This document shows positions 1 through 8,864 of a DNA stretch of 18,368 nucleotides, piece by piece. Source of the stretch: an uncultured Lachnospiraceae bacterium. Lineage in GTDB: Bacteria > Bacillota_A > Clostridia > Lachnospirales > Lachnospiraceae. The notes under the pieces were generated by a model. It was not told where the DNA came from, made no database searches, and saw nothing but the letters and a program-made list of their open reading frames with translations. Each line of letters starts with the position of its first letter. The first letter of the stretch is position 1. The stretch spans positions 1 to 18,368 of the forward strand of contig CAMWWS010000011.1 in assembly GCA_947178085.1 (NCBI GenBank). The letters are read 5' to 3'. The translations under genes were made by a program, and so were the position numbers.

Positions 1-551
1 ACAGTTATGGCGAAGCCATGACAGCGTCTTTTTCCGTAGCACAAAAAATAGAAACTTACATGACGCTCCCTGCTAATGCATTGATGACAACACAAAGCAC
101 ATATACCGGGCAGAATATTGGTGCGGGACGGCTTGACAGGGTTATGACCGGCGCAAAGCATACCGTTATCATTTCCGAAATAATTTCTACTTGTATTTTA
201 TCAGTAATATTTGCCTTTGCTAAGCCGATTGTAGCTGCATTTGGATTAGGTTCAACAGCTGCCGGATATTGCGTTTCGCATGTTAGGTGTGTAGCAGTTT
301 GTTTAATTCCGTTTGCTTCCTATTTTCCGCTTTTAGGTTTATTTCAAGGAGCAAACAACGCACTTTATTCTACTTTTGTTGCAACAAGCGCATTGGCAGT
401 TCGTGTTATTTCAACTTATACCTTGCAGGAAATTCCTGCAATCAGTTATCGTATGATCTGGTGGAATGTTTTGTTTGGGTGGGGATTAGGCTGTATTATC
501 ACATGGATACATTTCTTTAAAGGAAAATGGAAACCTCATATAAACGACTAA
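1..551 (+). CDS. MATE family multidrug efflux transporter, C-terminal part (5' end outside window)
   Basis: This is the final roughly 182 codons of an integral membrane exporter of the MATE family (Na+ or H+ driven efflux of drugs or metabolites). The frame is open from base 3 with no start in the window; the ATG at 18 is an internal methionine, so the gene is cut by the window edge. The family signature is a segment reading GQNIGAGRLDR, which occurs after the central loop of MATE proteins, followed by hydrophobic stretches that fit the last transmembrane helices and a short basic tail. The TAA stop is at 549-551. The substrate cannot be predicted from this part. Family assignment is confident. 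Whether the full protein is intact is unknown. Confidence 0.85.
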   Translation, partial: SYGEAMTASFSVAQKIETYMTLPANALMTTQSTYTGQNIGAGRLDRVMTGAKHTVIISEIISTCILSVIFAFAKPIVAAFGLGSTAAGYCVSHVRCVAVCLIPFASYFPLLGLFQGANNALYSTFVATSALAVRVISTYTLQEIPAISYRMIWWNVLFGWGLGCIITWIHFFKGKWKPHIND

Positions 552-652
552 GGGCAACAATGCTAAAATGCCTTCTACACATGAATAGTCAGATAATAAT
601 ATCAAAATACTTGAATTGCCTAATTATCAGATAACTCCACAAATATTTGTTA

Positions 653-681
653 TTTACAACCTGTGTAAACAGGTGTATAGT
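653..681 (+). promoter_or_regulatory. Probable sigma-A promoter of gltBD with a palindromic operator in the spacer
   Basis: A TTTACA box at 653-658 and a TATAGT box at 676-681 are separated by exactly 17 bases. The spacer is almost entirely a perfect inverted repeat, ACCTGT-GTAA-ACAGGT (659-674), placed where a bound repressor would block RNA polymerase. Transcription would start near 688, leaving a leader of about 110 nt before gltB. The regulator is not identifiable from the sequence. The promoter match is good, and the operator role is inferred from the symmetry and position. Confidence 0.65.
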
Positions 682-693
682 AGTTATAGTTTT

Positions 694-741
694 GAGTCGC
701 AAAGGCGCGCCGCTTAATGGCTTCTTTGCGATTCTTTTTTT
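694..741 (+). terminator. Intrinsic terminator or attenuator in the gltB leader
   Basis: An 11-bp stem (694-704 with 724-734, one G-U pair) carries a small inner GCC/GGC stem (709-711 with 719-721) and is followed by seven T residues (735-741). It begins only about six bases after the predicted start of the gltB transcript and ends 56 bases before the gltB start codon. It may end transcripts coming from the MATE gene. Because it lies downstream of the predicted gltB promoter it must also act on that transcript, so attenuation is likely. Confidence 0.7.
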
Positions 742-797
742 ATGAAAACAGGAAATGCGAAACAATTTTGATTAAGATAACGGAAGGAGATAAAAGA

Positions 798-3700
798 ATG
801 TTTGATGCAAAAATGGCTGTTCCGGAGGCACCGCTTCATAGAATGGAATTCGAGCATGATAACTGCGGTATTGGCGCCTGTGTCAATATCAAAGGTCAGA
901 AAAGCCGTACCACTGTTGAGAATGCCTTGAAGATTGTTGAAAATCTGGAACATAGGGCCGGTAAGGATGCGGAAGGCAAGACCGGTGACGGCGTAGGTAT
1001 ACTGACTCAGATTCCGCATAAATTCATGGTTAAGGTAACAAAGGAGCTGGGTATACAGATTGGCGAAGAAAGAGAATATGGTATAGGTGCATTTTTCTTT
1101 CCGCAGGATGAGCTGCAGCGTAATCAGGCGAAGAAAATGTTTGAGATTATTGTAGAGAAGGAGGGGCTGCAGTTCCTTGGATGGAGAAGCGTTCCGACTA
1201 ATCCGTCGGTACTTGGGCACAAGGCAGTGGAATGTATGCCCTGTATCATGCAGGCATTTATCAAAAAGCCCGCGGGCATTGCCAAGGGACTTGATTTTGA
1301 CAGAAAGCTGTATATATTGAGAAGGACATTTGAGCAGTCAACGGATGTAACCTACGTTGTATCTTTGTCCAGCAGGACTATTGTATACAAAGGAATGTTT
1401 CTGGTGGGACAGCTTCGTACCTTCTTTTCGGATTTACAGGATAAGGACTTTGAATCGGCTATTGCCATAGTGCATTCCCGTTTTTCCACGAATACCAATC
1501 CAAGCTGGGAACGTGCGCATCCTAACCGGTTTATCGTACATAACGGTGAGATTAATACTATCCGCGGCAATGCGGATAAAATGCTGGCTCGTGAGGAGAC
1601 GATGGAATCCGAGCATCTGGCAGGGCAGCTGCATAAGGTGCTGCCGGCAATCAGTGCATCGGGTTCGGATTCGGCGATGTTAGATAACACGCTGGAATTC
1701 CTTGTAATGAGCGGTATGCCTCTGCCGCTGGCAGTCATGATCACTATTCCTGAGCCTTGGGAGAACAACAAGACCATGAGCCAGACTAAGAAGGATTTTT
1801 ATCAGTATTATGCGACGATGATGGAGCCATGGGATGGTCCCGCATCCATTCTGTTTTCTGATGGTGACATAATGGGAGCGGTGCTTGACAGAAACGGTCT
1901 TCGTCCTTCCAGATATATGATTACGGATGACGATACACTTATCCTTTCCTCTGAGGTAGGCGTTCTGGATATCGATCCTGCTAAAATCGTGATAAAGGAA
2001 AGACTGCATCCGGGAAAAATGCTTTTGGTAGATATGGTGCAGGGCAGGGTTATTGATGATGACGAGTTGAAAGAAACCTATGCTTCCGCTCAGCCTTATG
2101 GTGAATGGCTGGATAATAATATGGTAGCCCTGAAGGAATTAAAGATTCCGAATCAGAGAGTGCCTGAACTTACTTATGAAGAGAGACAGCGTATGCAGAA
2201 GGCTTTCGGTTATAGCTATGAGGAGTTGAAGACCAGTATACTTCCTATGGCAAAGAACGGTTCGGAAGCGATTGCGGCAATGGGTGTTGACACTCCGCTG
2301 CCGGTGCTTTCCAAAGCGCATCATCCGCTTTTTCATTATTTCAAACAGCTTTTTGCTCAGGTTACTAATCCTCCGATTGACGCGATTCGTGAGGAAGTAG
2401 TTACATCTACCACTGTTTATCTGGGTACTGATGGTAATTTGCTGGAAGAAAAGCCGGAAAATTGCAATATGCTTAGGGTACATAATCCGATTCTGACCAA
2501 TACGGATTTATTAAAGATCAAAAATATGAAATCAGAAGGCTTCAAGGTGGAGGTCGTTCCGATTACTTATTATAAAAACACAAGTCTTGAGAAAGCAATT
2601 GACAGACTTTTCGTTGAAGTGGACAGGGCTTTCCGCGGCGGGGTCAATATACTGATCCTTTCTGACAGGGGAGTGGATGAAAACCGTGTGGCTATTCCTT
2701 CGCTGTTGGCAGTATCTGCGCTTCAGCAGCATTTGGTAAATACGAAGAAGAGAACCAGTGTGGCAATCGTATTGGAGTCGGCAGAACCAAGAGAAGTGCA
2801 TCATTTTGCGACGCTCTTAGGTTTTGGAGCTTCTGCGATTAACCCGTATCTGGCGCAGGAGAGCATACGTGAGCTGATTGATAATCATATGCTGGATAAG
2901 GATTACTATGCGGCAGTGAACGATTATAATGATGCAATTCTGCATGGAATAGTCAAAATTGCTTCCAAGATGGGTATTTCCACTATCCAGTCTTATCAGG
3001 GCTCAAAGATTTTTGAAGCGATCGGTATTGATAAAGAAGTGATCAATAAATATTTTACCAATACGGTATGCCGCGTAGGCGGAATTACATTAAAGGATAT
3101 TGAAAAAGAAGTAGATACTTTGCATTCCATGGCTTTTGACCCGCTTGGTCTGGCTACTGACTTAGCATTAGACAGCCCGGGACATCACCAGATGAGAAGC
3201 GGTGCAGATGAACATCTTTACAATCCTGAAACCATTCATTTGCTTCAGGAATCTGCTAAACGCGGTGACTATGAGATGTTCAAGCAATATACCAAAGCAG
3301 TCAATAGCGAAGACAGTATTAAGACCCTTCGTGGCCTGATGGATTTCAATTATGCGAAGAAACCTGTGCCAATAGAGGAAGTTGAGAGTGTTGACACTAT
3401 TGTCACAAGATTTAAGACAGGCGCGATGTCTTATGGTTCAATTTCTAAAGAGGCACATGAGACGATGGCAATCGCAATGAACAGACTTCATGGGAAATCC
3501 AATTCCGGTGAAGGCGGTGAGGATAAGGAAAGGCTGACCGTCGGAGTGGACGGACTTAACAGATGTTCCGCCATCAAGCAGGTAGCAAGCGGTCGCTTCG
3601 GTGTAACAAGCGAATACCTGAACAGTGCTCAGGAAATACAGATTAAGATGGCGCAGGGGGCGAAGCCGGGAGAGGGCGGACACCTTCCTGGCGGAAAGGT

Positions 3701-5345
3701 ATACCCGTGGATAGCTAAGACAAGGCACTCAACGGCTGGCGTAAGTCTGATTTCACCGCCGCCTCACCATGATATATATTCGATTGAAGATTTGGCGCAG
3801 CTTATTTATGATTTAAAGAATGCCAATACAAGGGCAAGAATCTCTGTGAAGCTTGTTTCAGAGGCAGGCGTAGGCACGGTGGCAGCAGGTGTGGCAAAGG
3901 CTGGCGCACAGGTAGTTCTGGTGTCAGGTTATGACGGAGGTACAGGAGCAGCGCCGCGCAGTTCCATTCATAATGCGGGCCTTCCGTGGGAACTCGGACT
4001 TGCAGAGACACATCAGACTCTGATTCAGAATGGGTTAAGAAATAAGGTACGTATTGAGACTGACGGTAAATTGATGAGCGGAAGGGATGTTGCTATCGCA
4101 GCAATTCTCGGCGCAGAGGAATTCGGATTTGCAACCGCGCCGCTTGTTACGATGGGCTGTGTGATGATGAGAGTCTGCAATCTGGATACCTGTCCTGTCG
4201 GAGTGGCGACGCAGAATCCGGAGCTCAGAAAGAGGTTTAAGGGAAAACCAGAGTATGTTGAGAATTTCATGAAGTTCATAGCACAGGAGTTGAGGGAATA
4301 TATGGCAGCATTAGGCGTGCGAACTGTGGATGAACTGGTTGGACGGACCGATTTGCTGAAAGTAAAAGATACTCTGCCAGAGAAGCTTAAGAAAGTAGAT
4401 TTGAGCCTGATTCTTGAGAATCCTTATGTGGGAAGTAAGGAGAAAGTGATTTTCGACCCGAAGCAGGTTTATGATTTTGAACTGGAAAAGACTCTGGATG
4501 AAAAAGTGCTGTTAAGCCAGCTAAATAAAGCAATGGAAACAGGCTCAAAGAGAAGTCTGGAAGTTGATGTTTCCAATACTGATCGTACATTCGGAACAAT
4601 ATTGGGTTCTGAGATCACCAGAAAATTCGGAGATAAACTGGAAGAGGATACATACCGGATTTTGTGTAACGGTTCAGGAGGTCAGAGTTTCGGAGCCTTT
4701 ATTCCTAAGGGATTGACCTTAGAGCTTGTCGGTGATTCCAATGACTACTTTGGTAAGGGTCTTTCCGGCGGAAAATTAATAGTATATCCGCCTAAAGGTT
4801 CTAAATTCAAGCAGGATGAGAATATTATCATCGGTAACGTGGCGCTTTACGGAGCTACATCCGGTAAGGCATTTATCAATGGAGTGGCGGGAGAGCGATT
4901 CTGTGTCCGTAATTCGGGAGCAATAGCTGTCGTAGAAGGCGTAGGCGACCATGGCTGCGAGTATATGACGGGCGGGCGCGTCGTAGTCTTAGGCGTGACC
5001 GGAAAGAACTTTGCGGCTGGTATGAGCGGCGGTATAGCTTATGTTCTGGACGAGGACAATGATTTATACACCAAGGTCAATAAGGAAATGGTTTCTTCCT
5101 ATGAAATTACTTCCAAATATGATGTTATTGAGCTTAAGGAAATGATTAAGGAACACGTTGCTTTGACTAATTCAGTCAAAGGAAAGGAGATTCTGGATAA
5201 TTTCGGCGAATATCTTCCTAAGTTCAAGAAGATTATTCCGCACGACTATGAGCGTATGCTAAAGCTTATCGTTCAGATGGAGGAAAAAGGACTGAGCGCT
5301 GAGCAGGCACAGATTGAAGCATTTTACGCAAACATGGCGAAATAA
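798..5345 (+). CDS. gltB: Glutamate synthase, large (alpha) subunit
   Basis: The protein (1515 aa, normal family size) transfers the amide of glutamine to 2-oxoglutarate, yielding two glutamates with electrons supplied by GltD. Domains in order are: class II glutaminase (about 23-430) with catalytic Cys23 after a 22-residue propeptide that must be removed, in the context HDNCGIG; central domain (about 455-745); FMN-binding synthase barrel (about 800-1180) with GAKPGEGG and GYDGGTGAAP; and a GXGXG beta-helix (about 1255-1440). The 3Fe-4S ligands are Cys1121, Cys1127 and Cys1132 (C-x5-C-x4-C). I chose the ATG at 798 because GGAAGGAG lies 8-9 bases upstream and it gives the usual short propeptide. 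An in-frame ATG at 717 sits in a terminator loop and is unlikely. gltD follows after 103 bp, in the usual order. A cytoplasmic enzyme; the identification is secure. Confidence 0.97.
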   Translation: MFDAKMAVPEAPLHRMEFEHDNCGIGACVNIKGQKSRTTVENALKIVENLEHRAGKDAEGKTGDGVGILTQIPHKFMVKVTKELGIQIGEEREYGIGAFFFPQDELQRNQAKKMFEIIVEKEGLQFLGWRSVPTNPSVLGHKAVECMPCIMQAFIKKPAGIAKGLDFDRKLYILRRTFEQSTDVTYVVSLSSRTIVYKGMFLVGQLRTFFSDLQDKDFESAIAIVHSRFSTNTNPSWERAHPNRFIVHNGEINTIRGNADKMLAREETMESEHLAGQLHKVLPAISASGSDSAMLDNTLEFLVMSGMPLPLAVMITIPEPWENNKTMSQTKKDFYQYYATMMEPWDGPASILFSDGDIMGAVLDRNGLRPSRYMITDDDTLILSSEVGVLDIDPAKIVIKERLHPGKMLLVDMVQGRVIDDDELKETYASAQPYGEWLDNNMVALKELKIPNQRVPELTYEERQRMQKAFGYSYEELKTSILPMAKNGSEAIAAMGVDTPLPVLSKAHHPLFHYFKQLFAQVTNPPIDAIREEVVTSTTVYLGTDGNLLEEKPENCNMLRVHNPILTNTDLLKIKNMKSEGFKVEVVPITYYKNTSLEKAIDRLFVEVDRAFRGGVNILILSDRGVDENRVAIPSLLAVSALQQHLVNTKKRTSVAIVLESAEPREVHHFATLLGFGASAINPYLAQESIRELIDNHMLDKDYYAAVNDYNDAILHGIVKIASKMGISTIQSYQGSKIFEAIGIDKEVINKYFTNTVCRVGGITLKDIEKEVDTLHSMAFDPLGLATDLALDSPGHHQMRSGADEHLYNPETIHLLQESAKRGDYEMFKQYTKAVNSEDSIKTLRGLMDFNYAKKPVPIEEVESVDTIVTRFKTGAMSYGSISKEAHETMAIAMNRLHGKSNSGEGGEDKERLTVGVDGLNRCSAIKQVASGRFGVTSEYLNSAQEIQIKMAQGAKPGEGGHLPGGKVYPWIAKTRHSTAGVSLISPPPHHDIYSIEDLAQLIYDLKNANTRARISVKLVSEAGVGTVAAGVAKAGAQVVLVSGYDGGTGAAPRSSIHNAGLPWELGLAETHQTLIQNGLRNKVRIETDGKLMSGRDVAIAAILGAEEFGFATAPLVTMGCVMMRVCNLDTCPVGVATQNPELRKRFKGKPEYVENFMKFIAQELREYMAALGVRTVDELVGRTDLLKVKDTLPEKLKKVDLSLILENPYVGSKEKVIFDPKQVYDFELEKTLDEKVLLSQLNKAMETGSKRSLEVDVSNTDRTFGTILGSEITRKFGDKLEEDTYRILCNGSGGQSFGAFIPKGLTLELVGDSNDYFGKGLSGGKLIVYPPKGSKFKQDENIIIGNVALYGATSGKAFINGVAGERFCVRNSGAIAVVEGVGDHGCEYMTGGRVVVLGVTGKNFAAGMSGGIAYVLDEDNDLYTKVNKEMVSSYEITSKYDVIELKEMIKEHVALTNSVKGKEILDNFGEYLPKFKKIIPHDYERMLKLIVQMEEKGLSAEQAQIEAFYANMAK

Positions 5346-5347
5346 TA

Positions 5348-5415
5348 GGTTGAAAAATCAGGGATTTTTCAACCGCAAGTTTGAGCTTGCGCCCAAACTC
5401 GCAGGTTGGGAAATC
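5348..5415 (+). promoter_or_regulatory. Alternative hairpins between gltB and gltD
   Basis: Bases 5363-5374 can pair perfectly over 12 bp with 5348-5359 (3-nt loop), or over 12 bp with two G-U pairs with 5404-5415 (29-nt loop holding its own GCAAG/CTTGC stem, 5375-5390). The two pairings exclude each other. The first arm starts two bases after the gltB stop codon, within the footprint of a terminating ribosome, and the second ends 15 bases before the gltD ribosome binding site. No T-tract follows, so this is not a plain terminator. A role in subunit balance or mRNA stability is inference. Confidence 0.5.
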
Positions 5416-5448
5416 AGCAGAAGAGATTATAGAAGGGAAGTAGAGAAT

Positions 5449-6942
5449 ATGGGAAAACCTACCGGATTTTTGGATTATGAACGCAAAGTTTCGGCTGATG
5501 TGAGTCCGAAGCAGCGTATAAAGAATTTTAATGAATTTCATGAACACCTTACTATGGAAGAACAGCAGCTGCAGGGAGCTCGCTGTATGGATTGCGGAGT
5601 GCCTTTCTGCCAGTCGGGAATGACGCTTTGCGGTATGACTTCAGGCTGTCCGTTGCACAATCTGGTGCCTGAATGGAACGATTTGGTTTATACGGGAAAC
5701 TGGGAGCAGGCATATAACCGTCTGCACAAAACAAATAATTTCCCGGAATTTACATCAAGAGTATGTCCTGCATTGTGCGAAGCGGCCTGTACATGTAATT
5801 TGACAGGAGAACCGGTGTCTACCAAGGAAAATGAATATGCGATTATAGAGAATGCATATGAAAAAGGATACGCCGCTGCCAAGCCGCCTAAGACAAGAAC
5901 CGGCAAAACTGTGGCTGTTGTGGGGAGCGGCCCATCAGGTCTTGCGGTAGCGGATCAATTGAATAAGAGAGGACATTCGGTAACGGTATTTGAGCGTTCT
6001 GACAGAGTCGGCGGACTTCTTATGTATGGAATTCCGAATATGAAGCTTGAAAAACATGTTATTGAACGCAAGATTAAGGTGATGGAAGAAGAAGGCGTTG
6101 TTTTCGAAACAAATGCCGATATCGGCAAAGGAGTAAAAGCAGCGAAGCTGTTAAAAGATTTTGACCGCGTAGTGCTTGCATGCGGCTCATCGAATCCAAG
6201 GGATATCGATGCACCCGGCAGAGATGCGAAAGGTATATACTTTGCAGTTGATTTCTTAAGCAGAAACACAAAGAGCCTTTTGGATTCTGATTTTAAGGAT
6301 AAACAATACGTGGATACCAAGGATAAAAATGTAGTCATCATAGGCGGCGGCGATACCGGCAATGACTGTGTCGGTACGGCAATCAGGCACGGCGCCAAGT
6401 CTGTGACACAGATTGAAATGATGCCAAAGGCTCCTGATGAGAGAGCGCAGAACAACCCGTGGCCGGAGTGGCCTAAAATCTGCAAGACCGATTATGGCCA
6501 GCAGGAGGCAATCGCGGTTTACGGTCACGACCCGCGTATTTATGAATCTACGGTTAAGGAGTTTATCAAAGACAAGGATGGAAACCTGAAGGGGGTAAAG
6601 ATAGTCAGCCTCACATGGGAAAAAGACGCTGCTACAGGTCGTATGAATATGAAAGAAGTAAGCGGCTCCGAAAAGGTGCTGGATGCGGAAATCGTACTGA
6701 TTGCGGCAGGCTTTCTGGGAAGCCAGAAATATGTGACCGATGCCTTCAAGGTTGAACTGGACGGAAGAACCAATGTAAAGACCGCTCCGGGAGCCTTTAA
6801 GACAAGCGTGGATAACGTATTCGTGGCTGGCGATATGCATACAGGGCAGTCGCTGGTGGTTAAGGCGATACGCCAAGGGCGTGAATGTGCCAGAGAGGTG
6901 GACGAGAGTCTGATGGGGTATACGAATTTGTATATTCAGTAA
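5449..6942 (+). CDS. gltD: Glutamate synthase, small (beta) subunit, NADPH-dependent
   Basis: This 497-residue flavoprotein oxidises NAD(P)H and passes electrons through FAD and iron-sulfur clusters to GltB. The N-terminal cysteine-rich part supplies 4Fe-4S ligands (Cys46, Cys49 and Cys54 in CMDCGVPFC, then GCPLHN and VCPALCEAAC). A first dinucleotide fold, GSGPSG near residues 159-164, binds FAD. A second, GGGDTG near residue 300, fits NADPH. The C-terminal VAGDMHTGQSLVV motif closes the FAD site. Its length matches the family. The ATG at 5449 is preceded by GAAGGGAAG at a suitable distance. The open frame extends upstream into the gltB end, but those codons have no family character. It is cotranscribed with gltB and followed by a terminator at 6963. 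Confidence 0.97.
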   Translation: MGKPTGFLDYERKVSADVSPKQRIKNFNEFHEHLTMEEQQLQGARCMDCGVPFCQSGMTLCGMTSGCPLHNLVPEWNDLVYTGNWEQAYNRLHKTNNFPEFTSRVCPALCEAACTCNLTGEPVSTKENEYAIIENAYEKGYAAAKPPKTRTGKTVAVVGSGPSGLAVADQLNKRGHSVTVFERSDRVGGLLMYGIPNMKLEKHVIERKIKVMEEEGVVFETNADIGKGVKAAKLLKDFDRVVLACGSSNPRDIDAPGRDAKGIYFAVDFLSRNTKSLLDSDFKDKQYVDTKDKNVVIIGGGDTGNDCVGTAIRHGAKSVTQIEMMPKAPDERAQNNPWPEWPKICKTDYGQQEAIAVYGHDPRIYESTVKEFIKDKDGNLKGVKIVSLTWEKDAATGRMNMKEVSGSEKVLDAEIVLIAAGFLGSQKYVTDAFKVELDGRTNVKTAPGAFKTSVDNVFVAGDMHTGQSLVVKAIRQGRECAREVDESLMGYTNLYIQ

Positions 6943-6962
6943 GTTCATAGTATAAAAATAAG

Positions 6963-7003
6963 TTGGTCATGACAAAATTTACTGTCATGACCAATTAATT
7001 TTT
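6963..7003 (+). terminator. Intrinsic terminator of gltBD
   Basis: A perfect 12-bp stem, TTGGTCATGACA (6963-6974) with TGTCATGACCAA (6983-6994), has an 8-nt loop and is followed by a T-rich run (6995-7003). It lies 20 bases after the gltD stop and separates the operon from the next gene. Confidence 0.9.
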
Positions 7004-7146
7004 AATGGAACTGTGCGTATGTTTATGGTAAGATAATGATGCCCGAGTAATTCGGCAAATCATAGGCTGTGAAAAGCCATAAATTTGTTGATACAATCGA
7101 GAAAGGATTCACGCACAGGGTGTGTGATTTGGTTCAGGGGAAACAT

Positions 7147-8709
7147 ATGAGAAAGATTATCAGTAAACGCACCGTACTTACAACATTGTTTTTCTGTCTT
7201 TTTGCACATGGATACAGGTTTGCTAACAACATCCTTTCACACGATGCACTATTGCAGGTAGTACAAAATGACAGCGCCTGGCAGATAGCTCTCGGAAGGA
7301 TAACGTATCCGATTTTGATACTTCTAAGAGGCGGAATATGCACACCGTGGCTGATATGCGCTCTGGAAACGGGATTGCTTATATTGACCGTGTGTTTTCT
7401 GGAGGATTTACTCGATATAAGATCTATGCTGCGTCTGGCAGCACTTTCAGGAATCGTGGTATGCAGCCACACTTTTATAAGTGCAAATGCTGCTTTTCTT
7501 CAATGCGCCGATTTTTATGCATTTGCATTATTTATGAGCGTATTGGGTGTATGGCTCATGAAAAAGGGCGGCATATTTAATACCGTTGCCGGTATAATCT
7601 GTCTTATCCTATGCCTTGGAACATATCAGGCGTATATATGCGTAACGCTTGCTCTCATCGTAATGCTTGCAATACACAGGCTGTCAGATGGGGAAAATTG
7701 GTATTCCATTGTCGGGAATCTGTTCAAATATGCCCTGTTTCTGTTTGTTACGGCTTTTCTTTACTTGGTAGGCTGGAAGATGCTTCAGCGTATATTTGGC
7801 ATATGGACTGCCGATACATATAACGGTATGGCGCATCTTGGCGATTACTCAGATATATCTTTTGTTTCAGTCATTGGCACCTGTTATAAAAATTTTTTTG
7901 GGTTTTTCATTAATCCCAGACCGTTTTTAACTATGACATTCAGGAATATCAACATGAGTTTCTTATGGAAATGGCTGATAAGGCTCGTAAATGTTGCTGT
8001 ATTCGTTAAGCTTGGAATCAATCTGTATAGAATCAACCGCAAAAACCGATATACCGGAAGTAGTGATGGTGATTCAAGACAGCAATGGATATGCGGGAAC
8101 ATTTTAATGCTTTTCTTAATCGTGATTTTTCCGTTATGCTGCAACTTCGTATGTCTGATGAGCAAGGGAATGGAGCATGATTTGATGACCTTTGCATTTA
8201 TATGCCCGTATATTTTAGCAATAATGTTCGATGACGATGCAGCGGATGTTTCTCCCAGCAGAATGAGCCTGTTTTTAAGCTATGCAACTACGGTTTTTTT
8301 GGCTGTCATCATATGGTCAAATACAGTTTATGCAAATCAGTCTTATTTTAAAAAGTCATTGCAGGAACAGTCAGCCATATCATTGATGACTCGAATTGTC
8401 GATGATATAGAGAACTGCGAGGGGTATACTCCCGGTGTGACGCCGGTTGCTTTTTTAGGAACACTTGAGGACTCTCCTTATACTATAGAGTTGTCCGGAT
8501 GTACCGATATAATGCCATATGGTATGCGGCAGACAGCACTCACTTATTTTGGCACGGATTATGCGATGCTGACATATGTAATAAACGTAAACATGAACCT
8601 TATACGCATAGACGATTGGGATGAAGAAATGTCTTTCATGCCCTGTTATCCGGTAGACGGGTCGATAAAATATATCGGGGATGTATTGGTGGTCAAGATT
8701 TCAAATTAA
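7147..8709 (+). CDS. GtrII-type (Glucos_trans_II family) polytopic membrane glycosyltransferase-like protein
   Basis: A 520-residue protein made mostly of hydrophobic helices (about ten or more), with a soluble C-terminal region of about 120 residues. The N-terminal segment after the first helix carries NNILSHDAL (about 27-35) and ALGRITYP (about 48-55), which resemble the conserved motifs of the GtrII family. These are integral membrane enzymes that use polyprenyl-linked sugars to decorate O-antigen or other surface glycans. The ATG at 7147 has AGGGG six bases upstream. A GTG at 7069 in the same frame lacks a ribosome binding site and would add a hydrophilic tail. An 8-bp hairpin (7109-7116 with 7120-7127) lies in the leader. 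The gene stands alone, with terminators on both sides. The family call is from motif memory, and the sugar and acceptor are unknown. Confidence 0.7.
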   Translation: MRKIISKRTVLTTLFFCLFAHGYRFANNILSHDALLQVVQNDSAWQIALGRITYPILILLRGGICTPWLICALETGLLILTVCFLEDLLDIRSMLRLAALSGIVVCSHTFISANAAFLQCADFYAFALFMSVLGVWLMKKGGIFNTVAGIICLILCLGTYQAYICVTLALIVMLAIHRLSDGENWYSIVGNLFKYALFLFVTAFLYLVGWKMLQRIFGIWTADTYNGMAHLGDYSDISFVSVIGTCYKNFFGFFINPRPFLTMTFRNINMSFLWKWLIRLVNVAVFVKLGINLYRINRKNRYTGSSDGDSRQQWICGNILMLFLIVIFPLCCNFVCLMSKGMEHDLMTFAFICPYILAIMFDDDAADVSPSRMSLFLSYATTVFLAVIIWSNTVYANQSYFKKSLQEQSAISLMTRIVDDIENCEGYTPGVTPVAFLGTLEDSPYTIELSGCTDIMPYGMRQTALTYFGTDYAMLTYVINVNMNLIRIDDWDEEMSFMPCYPVDGSIKYIGDVLVVKISN

Positions 8710-8722
8710 GAATATTGAATAT

Positions 8723-8766
8723 ACTTTCCCTTGCTTGTCTTTATTGGCAGCAGGGGAAAGTTTTTT
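8723..8766 (+). terminator. Intrinsic terminator after the GtrII-like gene
   Basis: ACTTTCCC (8723-8730) pairs with GGGAAAGT (8754-8761), extended by TGC/GCA pairing, and a run of six T residues follows (8761-8766). It starts 13 bases after the stop codon of the membrane protein gene. Confidence 0.88.
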
Positions 8767-8864
8767 GTGATATAAATGATTTTTTCGAATAATAAATATT
8801 AATGAAACTTTATTAATATGGGAAAAATCTAACCTTATAGAAGGCCATGAAGGAGGCAGACAGA

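Noticed and set aside
559..635. Small plus-strand open frame of about 24 codons after the MATE gene
   Set aside because: No ribosome binding site and no recognisable product; compatible with chance in AT-rich DNA.
717..797. 27-residue N-terminal extension of GltB from the ATG at 717
   Set aside because: That ATG lies in the loop of a terminator hairpin and has no ribosome binding site. The ATG at 798 has a good one and gives the usual propeptide length before catalytic Cys23.
714..1220. Minus-strand open frame of 168 codons opposite the gltB start
   Set aside because: It lies antisense to a certain gene, has no family character, and its sequence is explained by the codon pattern of gltB.
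5314..5448. Upstream extension of GltD into the gltB end
   Set aside because: It would overlap gltB coding sequence and the intergenic hairpins. The extra residues have no GltD similarity and the ATG at 5449 has a proper ribosome binding site.
7109..7127. Possible cyclic-di-GMP (GEMM) riboswitch before the GtrII-like gene, because of a CACGCACAGGG string
   Set aside because: Only the first few bases resemble the riboswitch; the remaining conserved core and tetraloop receptor are absent. A simple 8-bp hairpin explains the string.
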